A stretch of DNA of 64,000 nt from Loxodes magnus (lineage: Eukaryota; Ciliophora; Karyorelictea; Loxodida; Loxodidae), in NCBI GenBank assembly GCA_946699065.1, contig CAMPDV010000856.1, forward strand, positions 105,066 to 169,065. The letters are read 5' to 3'. The notes under the pieces were generated by a model. That model was not told the origin of the DNA. It saw only the letters and a program-made list of their open reading frames with translations, and did no database searches. The first letter of the stretch is position 1. Each line of letters begins with the position of its first letter. The position numbers and the translations under genes were made by a program. Positions 44,201 through 59,200 of the stretch are shown here, one piece after another.

Positions 44201-47200
44201 AATCTGCACTTCCCGATACGATGAACTCTGAATCACTGGATATAGCCACAGCACATACCTAATGTGTGTGACCACTCATGGTCTTACAGGTACCTGTCTT
44301 GACGTCCCATAGTCTCACCGTCTAATCATAACTTCCCGATACGATGAACTCTGAATCACTGGATATAGCCACAGCATATACATAACTAGTGTGACCACTC
44401 ATGGTCTTACAGGTACCTGTCTTGACGTCCCATAGTCTCACCGTATAATCTCCACTTCCCGATACGATGAACTCTGAATCACTGGATATAGCCACAGCAT
44501 ATACATAACTAGTGTGACCACTCATGGTCTTACAGGTACCTGTATTGACGTCCCATAGTCTCACCGTATAATCTCCACTTCCCGATACGATGAACTCTGA
44601 ATCACTGGATATAGCCACAGCATATACATAACTAGTGTGACCACTCATGGTCTTACAGGTACCTGTCTTGACGTCCCATAGTCTCACCGTATAATCATAA
44701 CTTCCCGATACGATGAACTCTGAATCACTTGATATAGCCACAGCATATACATAACTAGTGTGACCACTCATGGTCTTACAGGTACCTGTCTTGACGTCCC
44801 ATAGTCTCACCGTATAATCTCCACTTCCCGATACGATGAACTCTGAATCAATGGATATAGCCACAGCATATACATAACTAGTGTGACCACTCATGGTCTT
44901 ACAGGTACCTGTCTTGACGTCCCATAGTCTCACCGTATAATCATAACTTCCCGATACGATGAACTCTGAATCACTTGATATAGCCACAACATATACATAA
45001 CTAGTGTGACCACTCATGGTCTTACAGGTACCTGTCTTGACGTCCCATAGTCTCACCGTCTTATCTGCACTTCCCGATACGATGAACTCTGAATCACTGG
45101 ATATAGCCACAGCACATACCTAATGTGTGTGACCACTCATGGTCTTACAGGTACCTGTCTTGACGTCCCATAGTCTCACCGTATAATCTCCACTTCCCGA
45201 TACGATGAACTCTGAATCAATGGATATAGCCACAGCATATACATAACTAGTGTGACCACTCATGGTCTTACAGGTACCTGTCTTGACGTCCCATAGTCTC
45301 ACCGTATAATCATAACTTCCCGATACGATGAACTCTGAATCACTGGATATAACCACGGCATATACATAACTTGTGTGACCACTCATGGTCTTACAGGTAC
45401 CTGTCTTGACGTCCCATAGTCTCACCGTATAATCTCCACTTCCCGATACGATGAACTCTGAATCACTGGATATAGCCACAGCACATACCTAATGTGTGTG
45501 ACCACTCATGGTCTTACAGGTACCTGTCTTGACGTCCCATAGTCTCACCGTCTAATCTCCACTTCCCGATACGATGAACTCTGAATCACTGGATATAGCC
45601 ACAGCATATACATAACTAGTGTGACCACTCATGGTCTTACAGGTACCTGTCTTGACGTCCCATAGTCTCACCGTCTAATCATAACTTCCCGATACGATGA
45701 ACTCTGAATCACTGGATATAGCCACAGCATATACATAACTAGTGTGACCACTCATGGTCTTACAGGTACCTGTATTGACGTCCCATAGTCTCACCGTATA
45801 ATCTCCACTTCCCGATACGATGAACTCTGAATCACTGGATATAGCCACAGCATATACATAACTAGTGTGACCACTCATGGTCTTACAGGTACCTGTCTTG
45901 ACGTCCCATAGTCTCACCGTATAATCTCCACTTCCCGATACGATGAACTCTGAATCACTTGATATAGCCACAGCATATACATAACTAGTGTGACCACTCA
46001 TGGTCTTACAGGTACCTGTCTTGACGTCCCATAGTCTCACCGTATAATCTCCACTTCCCGATACGATGAACTCTGAATCACTGGATATAGCCACAGCATA
46101 TACATAACTAGTGTGACCACTCATGGTCTTACAGGTACCTGTATTGACGTCCCATAGTCTCACCGTATAATCTCCACTTCCCGATACGATGAACTCTGAA
46201 TCACTGGATATAGCCACAGCATATACATAACTAGTGTGACCACTCATGGTCTTACAGGTACCTGTCTTGACGTCCCATAGTCTCACCGTCTTATCATAAC
46301 TTCCCGATACGATGAACTCTGAATCACTGGATATAGCCACAACATATACATAACTAGTGTGACCACTCATGGTCTTACAGGTACCTGTCTTGACGTCCCA
46401 TAGTCTCACCGTATTATCATAACTTCCCGATACGATGAACTCTGAATCACTGGATATAGCCACAGCACATACCTAATGTGTGTGACCACTCATGGTCTTA
46501 CAGGTACCTGTCTTGACGTCCCATAGTCTCACCGTCTAATCTCCACTTCCCGATACGATGAACTCTGAATCACTGGATATAGCCACAGCATATACATAAC
46601 TAGTGTGACCACTCATGGTCTTACAGGTACCTGTCTTGACGTCCCATAGTCTCACCGTCTAATCATAACTTCCCGATACGATGAACTCTGAATCACTGGA
46701 TATAGCCACAGCATATACATAACTAGTGTGACCACTCATGGTCTTACAGGTACCTGTATTGACGTCCCATAGTCTCACCGTATAATCTCCACTTCCCGAT
46801 ACGATGAACTCTGAATCACTGGATATAGCCACAGCATATACATAACTAGTGTGACCACTCATGGTCTTACAGGTACCTGTCTTGACGTCCCATAGTCTCA
46901 CCGTATAATCTCCACTTCCCGATACGATGAACTCTGAATCACTTGATATAGCCACAGCATATACATAACTAGTGTGACCACTCATGGTCTTACAGGTACC
47001 TGTCTTGACGTCCCATAGTCTCACCGTATAATCTCCACTTCCCGATACGATGAACTCTGAATCACTGGATATAGCCACAGCATATACATAACTAGTGTGA
47101 CCACTCATGGTCTTACAGGTACCTGTATTGACGTCCCATAGTCTCACCGTATAATCTCCACTTCCCGATACGATGAACTCTGAATCACTGGATATAGCCA

Positions 47201-50200
47201 CAGCATATACATAACTAGTGTGACCACTCATGGTCTTACAGGTACCTGTCTTGACGTCCCATAGTCTCACCGTCTTATCATAACTTCCCGATACGATGAA
47301 CTCTGAATCACTGGATATAGCCACAACATATACATAACTAGTGTGACCACTCATGGTCTTACAGGTACCTGTCTTGACGTCCCATAGTCTCACCGTATTA
47401 TCATAACTTCCCGATACGATGAACTCTGAATCACTGGATATAGCCACAGCATATACCTAATGTGTGTGACCACTCATGGTCTTACAGGTACCTGTCTTGA
47501 CGTCCCATAGTCTCACCGTATAATCTCCACTTCCCGATACGATGAACTCTGAATCACTTGATATAGCCACAGCATATACATAACTAGTGTGACCACTCAT
47601 GGTCTTACAGGTACCTGTCTTGACGTCCCATAGTCTCACCGTATAATCTCCACTTCCCGATACGATGAACTCTGAATCAATGGATATAGCCACAGCATAT
47701 ACATAACTAGTGTGACCACTCATGGTCTTACAGGTACCTGTCTTGACGTCCCATAGTCTCACCGTATAATCATAACTTCCCGATACGATGAACTCTGAAT
47801 CACTTGATATAGCCACAGCATATACATAACTAGTGTGACCACTCATGGTCTTACAGGTACCTGTCTTGACGTCCCATAGTCTCACCGTATAATCTCCACT
47901 TCCCGATACGATGAACTCTGAATCACTGGATATAGCCACAGCATATACATAACTAGTGTGACCACTCATGGTCTTACAGGTACCTGTCTTGACGTCCCAT
48001 AGTCTCACCGTCTTATCATAACTTCCCGATACGATGAACTCTGAATCACTGGATATAGCCACAACATATACATAACTAGTGTGACCACTCATGGTCTTAC
48101 AGGTACCTGTCTTGACGTCCCATAGTCTCACCGTATTATCATAACTTCCCGATACGATGAACTCTGAATCACTGGATATAGCCACAGCATATACCTAATG
48201 TGTGTGACCACTCATGGTCTTACAGGTACCTGTCTTGACGTCCCATAGTCTCACCGTATAATCTCCACTTCCCGATACGATGAACTCTGAATCACTTGAT
48301 ATAGCCACAGCATATACATAACTAGTGTGACCACTCATGGTCTTACAGGTACCTGTCTTGACGTCCCATAGTCTCACCGTATAATCTCCACTTCCCGATA
48401 CGATGAACTCTGAATCAATGGATATAGCCACAGCATATACATAACTAGTGTGACCACTCATGGTCTTACAGGTACCTGTCTTGACGTCCCATAGTCTCAC
48501 CGTATAATCATAACTTCCCGATACGATGAACTCTGAATCACTTGATATAGCCACAGCATATACATAACTAGTGTGACCACTCATGGTCTTACAGGTACCT
48601 GTCTTGACGTCCCATAGTCTCACCGTATAATCTCCACTTCCCGATACGATGAACTCTGAATCACTGGATATAGCCACAGCATATACATAACTAGTGTGAC
48701 CACTCATGGTCTTACAGGTACCTGTCTTGACGTCCCATAGTCTCACCGTATTATCATAACTTCCCGATACGATGAACTCTGAATCACTGGATATAGCCAC
48801 AGCATATACATAACTAGTGTGACCACTCATGGTCTTACAGGTACCTGTCTTGACGTCCCATAGTCTCACCGTATTATCATAACTTCCCGATACGATGAAC
48901 TCTGAATCACTGGATATAGCCACAGCATATACCTAATGTGTGTGACCACTCATGGTCTTACAGGTACCTGTCTTGACGTCCCATAGTCTCACCGTCTAAT
49001 CATAACTTCCCGATACGATGAACTCTGAATCACTGGATATAGCCACAGCATATACCTAATGTGTGTGACCACTCATGGTCTTACAGGTACCTGTCTTGAC
49101 GTCCCATAGTCTCACCGTCTAATCATAACTTCCCGATACGATGAACTCTGAATCACTGGATATAGCCACAGCATATACATAACTAGTGTGACCACTCATG
49201 GTCTTACAGGTACCTGTCTTGACGTCCCATAGTCTCACCGTCTAATCTCCACTTCCCGATACGATGAACTCTGAATCACTTGATATAGCCACAACATATA
49301 CAGAATTAGTGTGACCACTCATGGTCTTACAGGTACCTGTCTTGACGTCCCATAGTCTCAACGTATAATCATAACTTCCCGATACGATGAACTCTGAATC
49401 ACTGGATATAGCCACAGCATATACATAACTAGTGTGACCACTCATGGTCTTACAGGTACCTGTCTTGACGTCCCATAGTCTCACCGTATAATCTCCACTT
49501 CCCGATACGATGAACTCTGAATCACTGGATATAGCCACAGCATATACATAACTAGTGTGACCACTCATGGTCTTACAGGTACCTGTCTTGACGTCCCATA
49601 GTCTCACCGTATTATCATAACTTCCCGATACGATGAACTCTGAATCACTGGATATAGCCACAGCACATACCTAATGTGTGTGACCACTCATGGTCTTACA
49701 GGTACCTGTCTTGACGTCCCATAGTCTCACCGTATAATCTGCACTTCCCGATACGATGAACTCTGAATCACTGGATATAGCCACAGCACATACCTAATGT
49801 GTGTGACCACTCATGGTCTTACAGGTACCTGTCTTGACGTCCCATAGTCTCACCGTATAATCTGCACTTCCCGATACGATGAACTCTGAATCACTGGATA
49901 TAGCCACAGCATATACCTAATGTGTGTGACCACTCATGGTCTTACAGGTACCTGTCTTGACGTCCCATAGTCTCACCGTATAATCTCCACTTCCCGATAC
50001 GATGAACTCTGAATCACTGGATATAGCCACAGCATATACATAACTAGTGTGACCACTCATGGTCTTACAGGTACCTGTATTGACGTCCCATAGTCTCACC
50101 GTATAATCTCCACTTCCCGATACGATGAACTCTGAATCACTGGATATAGCCACAGCATATACATAACTAGTGTGACCACTCATGGTCTTACAGGTACCTG

Positions 50201-53200
50201 TCTTGACGTCCCATAGTCTCACCGTCTTATCATAACTTCCCGATACGATGAACTCTGAATCACTGGATATAGCCACAACATATACATAACTAGTGTGACC
50301 ACTCATGGTCTTACAGGTACCTGTCTTGACGTCCCATAGTCTCACCGTATTATCATAACTTCCCGATACGATGAACTCTGAATCACTGGATATAGCCACA
50401 GCATATACCTAATGTGTGTGACCACTCATGGTCTTACAGGTACCTGTCTTGACGTCCCATAGTCTCACCGTATAATCTCCACTTCCCGATACGATGAACT
50501 CTGAATCACTTGATATAGCCACAGCATATACATAACTAGTGTGACCACTCATGGTCTTACAGGTACCTGTCTTGACGTCCCATAGTCTCACCGTATAATC
50601 TCCACTTCCCGATACGATGAACTCTGAATCAATGGATATAGCCACAGCATATACATAACTAGTGTGACCACTCATGGTCTTACAGGTACCTGTCTTGACG
50701 TCCCATAGTCTCACCGTATAATCTCCACTTCCCGATACGATGAACTCTGAATCACTTGATATAGCCACAGCATATACATAACTAGTGTGACCACTCATGG
50801 TCTTACAGGTACCTGTCTTGACGTCCCATAGTCTCACCGTATAATCTCCACTTCCCGATACGATGAACTCTGAATCACTGGATATAGCCACAGCATATAC
50901 ATAACTAGTGTGACCACTCATGGTCTTACAGGTACCTGTCTTGACGTCCCATAGTCTCACCGTATTATCATAACTTCCCGATACGATGAACTCTGAATCA
51001 CTGGATATAGCCACAGCATATACATAACTAGTGTGACCACTCATGGTCTTACAGGTACCTGTCTTGACGTCCCATAGTCTCACCGTATTATCATAACTTC
51101 CCGATACGATGAACTCTGAATCACTGGATATAGCCACAGCATATACCTAATGTGTGTGACCACTCATGGTCTTACAGGTACCTGTCTTGACGTCCCATAG
51201 TCTCACCGTCTAATCATAACTTCCCGATACGATGAACTCTGAATCACTGGATATAGCCACAGCATATACCTAATGTGTGTGACCACTCATGGTCTTACAG
51301 GTACCTGTCTTGACGTCCCATAGTCTCACCGTCTAATCATAACTTCCCGATACGATGAACTCTGAATCACTGGATATAGCCACAGCATATACATAACTAG
51401 TGTGACCACTCATGGTCTTACAGGTACCTGTCTTGACGTCCCATAGTCTCACCGTCTAATCTCCACTTCCCGATACGATGAACTCTGAATCACTTGATAT
51501 AGCCACAACATATACAGAATTAGTGTGACCACTCATGGTCTTACAGGTACCTGTCTTGACGTCCCATAGTCTCAACGTATAATCATAACTTCCCGATACG
51601 ATGAACTCTGAATCACTGGATATAGCCACAGCATATACATAACTAGTGTGACCACTCATGGTCTTACAGGTACCTGTCTTGACGTCCCATAGTCTCACCG
51701 TATAATCTCCACTTCCCGATACGATGAACTCTGAATCACTGGATATAGCCACAGCATATACATAACTAGTGTGACCACTCATGGTCTTACAGGTACCTGT
51801 CTTGACGTCCCATAGTCTCACCGTATTATCATAACTTCCCGATACGATGAACTCTGAATCACTGGATATAGCCACAGCACATACCTAATGTGTGTGACCA
51901 CTCATGGTCTTACAGGTACCTGTCTTGACGTCCCATAGTCTCACCGTATAATCTGCACTTCCCGATACGATGAACTCTGAATCACTGGATATAGCCACAG
52001 CACATACCTAATGTGTGTGACCACTCATGGTCTTACAGGTACCTGTCTTGACGTCCCATAGTCTCACCGTATAATCTGCACTTCCCGATACGATGAACTC
52101 TGAATCACTGGATATAGCCACAGCATATACCTAATGTGTGTGACCACTCATGGTCTTACAGGTACCTGTCTTGACGTCCCATAGTCTCACCGTATAATCT
52201 GCACTTCCCGATACGATGAACTCTGAATCACTGGATATAGCCACAGCACATACATAATGTGTGTGACCACTCATGGTCTTACAGGTACCTGTCTTGACGT
52301 CCCATAGTCTCACCGTCTAATCTCCACTTCCCGATACGATGAACTCTGAATCACTGGATATAGCCACAGCACATACATAATGTGTGTGACCACTCATGGT
52401 CTTACAGGTACCTGTCTTGACGTCCCATAGTCTCACCGTATTATCATAACTTCCCGATACGATGAACTCTGAATCACTGGATATAGCCACAGCATATACC
52501 TAATGTGTGTGACCACTCATGGTCTTACAGGTACCTGTCTTGACGTCCCATAGTCTCACCGTATAATCTCCACTTCCCGATACGATGAACTCTGAATCAC
52601 TTGATATAGCCACAGCATATACATAACTAGTGTGACCACTCATGGTCTTACAGGTACCTGTCTTGACGTCCCATAGTCTCACCGTCTAATCTCCACTTCC
52701 CGATACGATGAACTCTGAATCACTTGATATAGCCACAACATATACAGAATTAGTGTGACCACTCATGGTCTTACAGGTACCTGTCTTGACGTCCCATAGT
52801 CTCACCGTATAATCTCCACTTCCCGATACGATGAACTCTGAATCACTGGATATAGCCACAGCATATACATAACTAGTGTGACCACTCATGGTCTTACAGG
52901 TACCTGTCTTGACGTCCCATAGTCTCACCGTATTATCATAACTTCCCGATACGATGAACTCTGAATCACTGGATATAGCCACAGCATATACCTAATGTGT
53001 GTGACCACTCATGGTCTTACAGGTACCTGTCTTGACGTCCCATAGTCTCACCGTATAATCTCCACTTCCCGATACGATGAACTCTGAATCACTTGATATA
53101 GCCACAGCATATACATAACTAGTGTGACCACTCATGGTCTTACAGGTACCTGTCTTGACGTCCCATAGTCTCACCGTCTAATCTCCACTTCCCGATACGA

Positions 53201-56200
53201 TGAACTCTGAATCACTTGATATAGCCACAACATATACAGAATTAGTGTGACCACTCATGGTCTTACAGGTACCTGTCTTGACGTCCCATAGTCTCACCGT
53301 ATAATCTGCACTTCCCGATACGATGAACTCTGAATCACTGGATATAGCCACAGCACATACATAATGTGTGTGACCACTCATGGTCTTACAGGTACCTGTC
53401 TTGACGTCCCATAGTCTCACCGTCTAATCTCCACTTCCCGATACGATGAACTCTGAATCACTGGATATAGCCACAGCATATACATAACTAGTGTGACCAC
53501 TCATGGTCTTACAGGTACCTGTCTTGACGTCCCATAGTCTCACCGTATAATCTCCACTTCCCGATACGATGAACTCTGAATCACTTGATATAGCCACAAC
53601 ATATACAGAATTAGTGTGACCACTCATGGTCTTACAGGTACCTGTCTTGACGTCCCATAGTCTCACCGTATAATCTCCACTTCCCGATACGATGAACTCT
53701 GAATCACTGGATATAGCCACAGCATATACATAACTAGTGTGACCACTCATGGTCTTACAGGTACCTGTCTTGACGTCCCATAGTCTCACCGTCTAATCAT
53801 AACTTCCCGATACGATGAACTCTGAATCAATGGATATAGCCACAGCATATACATAACTAGTGTGACCACTCATGGTCTTACAGGTACCTGTCTTGACGTC
53901 CCATAGTCTCACCGTATTATCATAACTTCCCGATACGATGAACTCTGAATCACTGGATATAGTCACAGCACATACCTAATGTGTGTGACCACTCATGGTC
54001 TTACAGGTACCTGTCTTGACGTCCCATAGTCTCACCGTATTATCATAACTTCCCGATACGATGAACTCTGAATCACTGGATATAGCCACAGCATATACCT
54101 AATGTGTGTGACCACTCATGGTCTTACAGGTACCTGTCTTGACGTCCCATAGTCTCACCGTATAATCTCCACTTCCCGATACGATGAACTCTGAATCACT
54201 TGATATAGCCACAGCATATACATAACTAGTGTGACCACTCATGGTCTTACAGGTACCTGTCTTGACGTCCCATAGTCTCACCGTCTAATCTCCACTTCCC
54301 GATACGATGAACTCTGAATCAATGGATATAGCCACAGCATATACATAACTAGTGTGACCACTCATGGTCTTACAGGTACCTGTCTTGACGTCCCATAGTC
54401 TCACCGTATAATCATAACTTCCCGATACGATGAACTCTGAATCACTTGATATAGCCACAGCATATACATAACTAGTGTGACCACTCATGGTCTTACAGGT
54501 ACCTGTCTTGACGTCCCATAGTCTCACCGTATAATCTCCACTTCCCGATACGATGAACTCTGAATCACTGGATATAGCCACAGCATATACCTAATGTGTG
54601 TGACCACTCATGGTCTTACAGGTACCTGTCTTGACGTCCCATAGTCTCACCGTATAATCTGCACTTCCCGATACGATGAACTCTGAATCACTGGATATAG
54701 CCACAGCATATACATAACTAGTGTGACCACTCATGGTCTTACAGGTACCTGTCTTGACGTCCCATAGTCTCACCGTATTATCATAACTTCCCGATACGAT
54801 GAACTCTGAATCACTGGATATAGCCACAGCATATACATAACTAGTGTGACCACTCATGGTCTTACAGGTACCTGTCTTGACGTCCCATAGTCTCACCGTC
54901 TAATCTGCACTTCCCGATACGATGAACTCTGAATCACTGGATATAGCCACAGCATATACATAACTAGTGTGACCACTCATGGTCTTACAGGTACCTGTCT
55001 TGACGTCCCATAGTCTCACCGTCTAATCTCCACTTCCCGATACGATGAACTCTGAATCACTGGATATAGCCACAGCATATACATAACTAGTGTGACCACT
55101 CATGGTCTTACAGGTACCTGTATTGACGTCCCATAGTCTCACCGTATAATCTGCACTTCCCGATACGATGAACTCTGAATCACTGGATATAGTCACAGCA
55201 TATACCTAATGTGTGTGACCACTCATGGTCTTACAGGTACCTGTCTTGACGTCCCATAGTCTCACCGTCTAATCATAACTTCCCGATACGATGAACTCTG
55301 AATCACTGGATATAGCCACAGCATATACATAACTAGTGTGACCACTCATGGTCTTACAGGTACCTGTCTTGACGTCCCATAGTCTCACCGTCTAATCATA
55401 ACTTCCCGATACGATGAACTCTGAATCACTGGATATAGCCACAGCATATACATAACTAGTGTGACCACTCATGGTCTTACAGGTACCTGTCTTGACGTCC
55501 CATAGTCTCACCGTATAATCTCCACTTCCCGATACGATGAACTCTGAATCAATGGATATAGCCACAGCATATACATAACTAGTGTGACCACTCATGGTCT
55601 TACAGGTACCTGTCTTGACGTCCCATAGTCTCACCGTCTAATCTCCACTTCCCGATACGATGAACTCTGAATCACTGGATATAGTCACAGCACATACCTA
55701 ATGTGTGTGACCACTCATGGTCTTACAGGTACCTGTCTTGACGTCCCATAGTCTCACCGTATTATCATAACTTCCCGATACGATGAACTCTGAATCACTG
55801 GATATAGTCACAGCACATACCTAATGTGTGTGACCACTCATGGTCTTACAGGTACCTGTCTTGACGTCCCATAGTCTCACCGTATAATCTGCACTTCCCG
55901 ATACGATGAACTCTGAATCACTGGATATAGCCACAGCACATACCTAATGTGTGTGACCACTCATGGTCTTACAGGTACCTGTCTTGACGTCCCATAGTCT
56001 CACCGTCTAATCATAACTTCCCGATACGATGAACTCTGAATCACTGGATATAGCCACAGATCTTACACAATCTGTGTGACCACTCATGGTCTTACAGGTA
56101 CCTGTCTTGACGTTCCATAGTCTCACCGTATTATCTCTACTTCCCGATACGATGAACTCTGAATCACTGGATATAGCCACAGCATATACATAACTAGTGT

Positions 56201-59200
56201 GACCACTCATGGTCTTACAGGTACCTGTCTTGACGTCCCATAGTCTCACCGTATAATCTGCACTTCCCGATACGATGAACTCTGAATCACTGGATATAGC
56301 CACAGCATATACCTAATGTGTGTGACCACTCATGGTCTTACAGGTACCTGTCTTGACGTCCCATAGTCTCACCGTCTAATCATAACTTCCCGATACGATG
56401 AACTCTGAATCACTGGATATAGTCACAGCACATACCTAATGTGTGTGACCACTCATGGTCTTACAGGTACCTGTCTTGACGTCCCATAGTCTCACCGTAT
56501 AATCTGCACTTCCCGATACGATGAACTCTGAATCACTGGATATAACCACAGCATATACATAACTAGTGTGACCACTCATGGTCTTACAGGTACCTGTATT
56601 GACGTCCCATAGTCTCACCGTATAATCTCCACTTCCCGATACGATGAACTCTGAATCACTGGATATAACCACGGCATATACATAACTAGTGTGACCACTC
56701 ATGGTCTTACAGGTACCTGTCTTGACGTCCCATAGTCTCACCGTCTAATCTCCACTTCCCGATACGATGAACTCTGAATCACTGGATATAACCACGGCAT
56801 ATACATAACTAGTGTGACCACTCATGGTCTTACAGGTACCTGTCTTGACGTCCCATAGTCTCACCGTATAATCTGCACTTCCCGATACGATGAACTCTGA
56901 ATCACTGGATATAGCCACAGCATATACCTAATGTGTGTGACCACTCATGGTCTTACAGGTACCTGTCTTGACGTCCCATAGTCTCACCGTCTAATCATAA
57001 CTTCCCGATACGATGAACTCTGAATCACTGGATATAGCCACAGCATATACATAACTAGTGTGACCACTCATGGTCTTACAGGTACCTGTCTTGACGTCCC
57101 ATAGTCTCACCGTATAATCTGCACTTCCCGATACGATGAACTCTGAATCACTGGATATAGTCACAGCACATACATAACTAGTGTGACCACTCATGGTCTT
57201 ACAGGTACCTGTCTTGACGTCCCATAGTCTCACCGTCTAATCTCCACTTCCCGATACGATGAACTCTGAATCACTGGATATAGTCACAGCACATACTCAA
57301 TCTGTGTGCCCACTCATGGTCTTACAGGTACCTGTCTTAACGTCCCATAGTCTCACCGTATTATCATGACTTCCCGATACGATGAACTCTGAATCACTGG
57401 ATATAGTCACAGCATATACATAACTAGTGTGACCACTCATGGTCTTACAGGTACCTGTCTTGACGTCCCATAGTCTCACCGTATTATCATAACTTCCCGA
57501 TACGATGAACTCTGAATCACTGGATATAGTCACAGCACATACCTAATGTGTGTGACCACTCATGGTCTTACAGGTACCTGTCTTGACGTCCCATAGTCTC
57601 ACCGTATAATCTCCACTTCCCGATACGATGAACTCTGAATCACTGGATATAGCCACAGCATATACATAACTAGTGTGACCACTCATGGTCTTACAGGTAC
57701 CTGTCTTGACGTCCCATAGTCTCACCGTCTAATCTCCACTTCCCGATACGATGAACTCTGAATCAATGGATATAGCCACAGCATATACATAACTAGTGTG
57801 ACCACTCATGGTCTTACAGGTACCTGTCTTGACGTCCCATAGTCTCACCGTATAATCTGCACTTCCCGATACGATGAACTCTGAATCACTGGATATAGCC
57901 ACAGCATATACCTAATGTGTGTGACCACTCATGGTCTTACAGGTACCTGTCTTGACGTCCCATAGTCTCACCGTCTAATCATAACTTCCCGATACGATGA
58001 ACTCTGAATCACTGGATATAGTCACAGCACATACCTAATGTGTGTGACCACTCATGGTCTTACAGGTACCTGTCTTGACGTCCCATAGTCTCACCGTATA
58101 ATCTGCACTTCCCGATACGATGAACTCTGAATCACTGGATATAACCACAGCATATACATAACTAGTGTGACCACTCATGGTCTTACAGGTACCTGTCTTG
58201 ACGTCCCATAGTCTCACCGTCTAATCTCCACTTCCCGATACGATGAACTCTGAATCACTGGATATAACCACGGCATATACATAACTAGTGTGACCACTCA
58301 TGGTCTTACAGGTACCTGTCTTGACGTCCCATAGTCTCACCGTCTAATCTCCACTTCCCGATACGATGAACTCTGAATCACTGGATATAACCACGGCATA
58401 TACATAACTAGTGTGACCACTCATGGTCTTACAGGTACCTGTCTTGACGTCCCATAGTCTCACCGTATAATCTGCACTTCCCGATACGATGAACTCTGAA
58501 TCACTGGATATAGCCACAGCATATACCTAATGTGTGTGACCACTCATGGTCTTACAGGTACCTGTCTTGACGTCCCATAGTCTCACCGTATAATCTGCAC
58601 TTCCCGATACGATGAACTCTGAATCACTGGATATAGCCACAGCACATACATAATGTGTGTGACCACTCATGGTCTTACAGGTACCTGTCTTGACGTCCCA
58701 TAGTCTCACCGTCTAATCTCCACTTCCCGATACGATGAACTCTGAATCACTGGATATAGCCACAGCATATACATAACTAGTGTGACCACTCATGGTCTTA
58801 CAGGTACCTGTCTTGACGTCCCATAGTCTCACCGTATAATCTCCACTTCCCGATACGATGAACTCTGAATCACTTGATATAGCCACAACATATACAGAAT
58901 TAGTGTGACCACTCATGGTCTTACAGGTACCTGTCTTGACGTCCCATAGTCTCACCGTATAATCTCCACTTCCCGATACGATGAACTCTGAATCACTGGA
59001 TATAGCCACAGCATATACATAACTAGTGTGACCACTCATGGTCTTACAGGTACCTGTCTTGACGTCCCATAGTCTCACCGTATAATCTCCACTTCCCGAT
59101 ACGATGAACTCTGAATCAATGGATATAGCCACAGCATATACATAACTAGTGTGACCACTCATGGTCTTACAGGTACCTGTCTTGACGTCCCATAGTCTCA

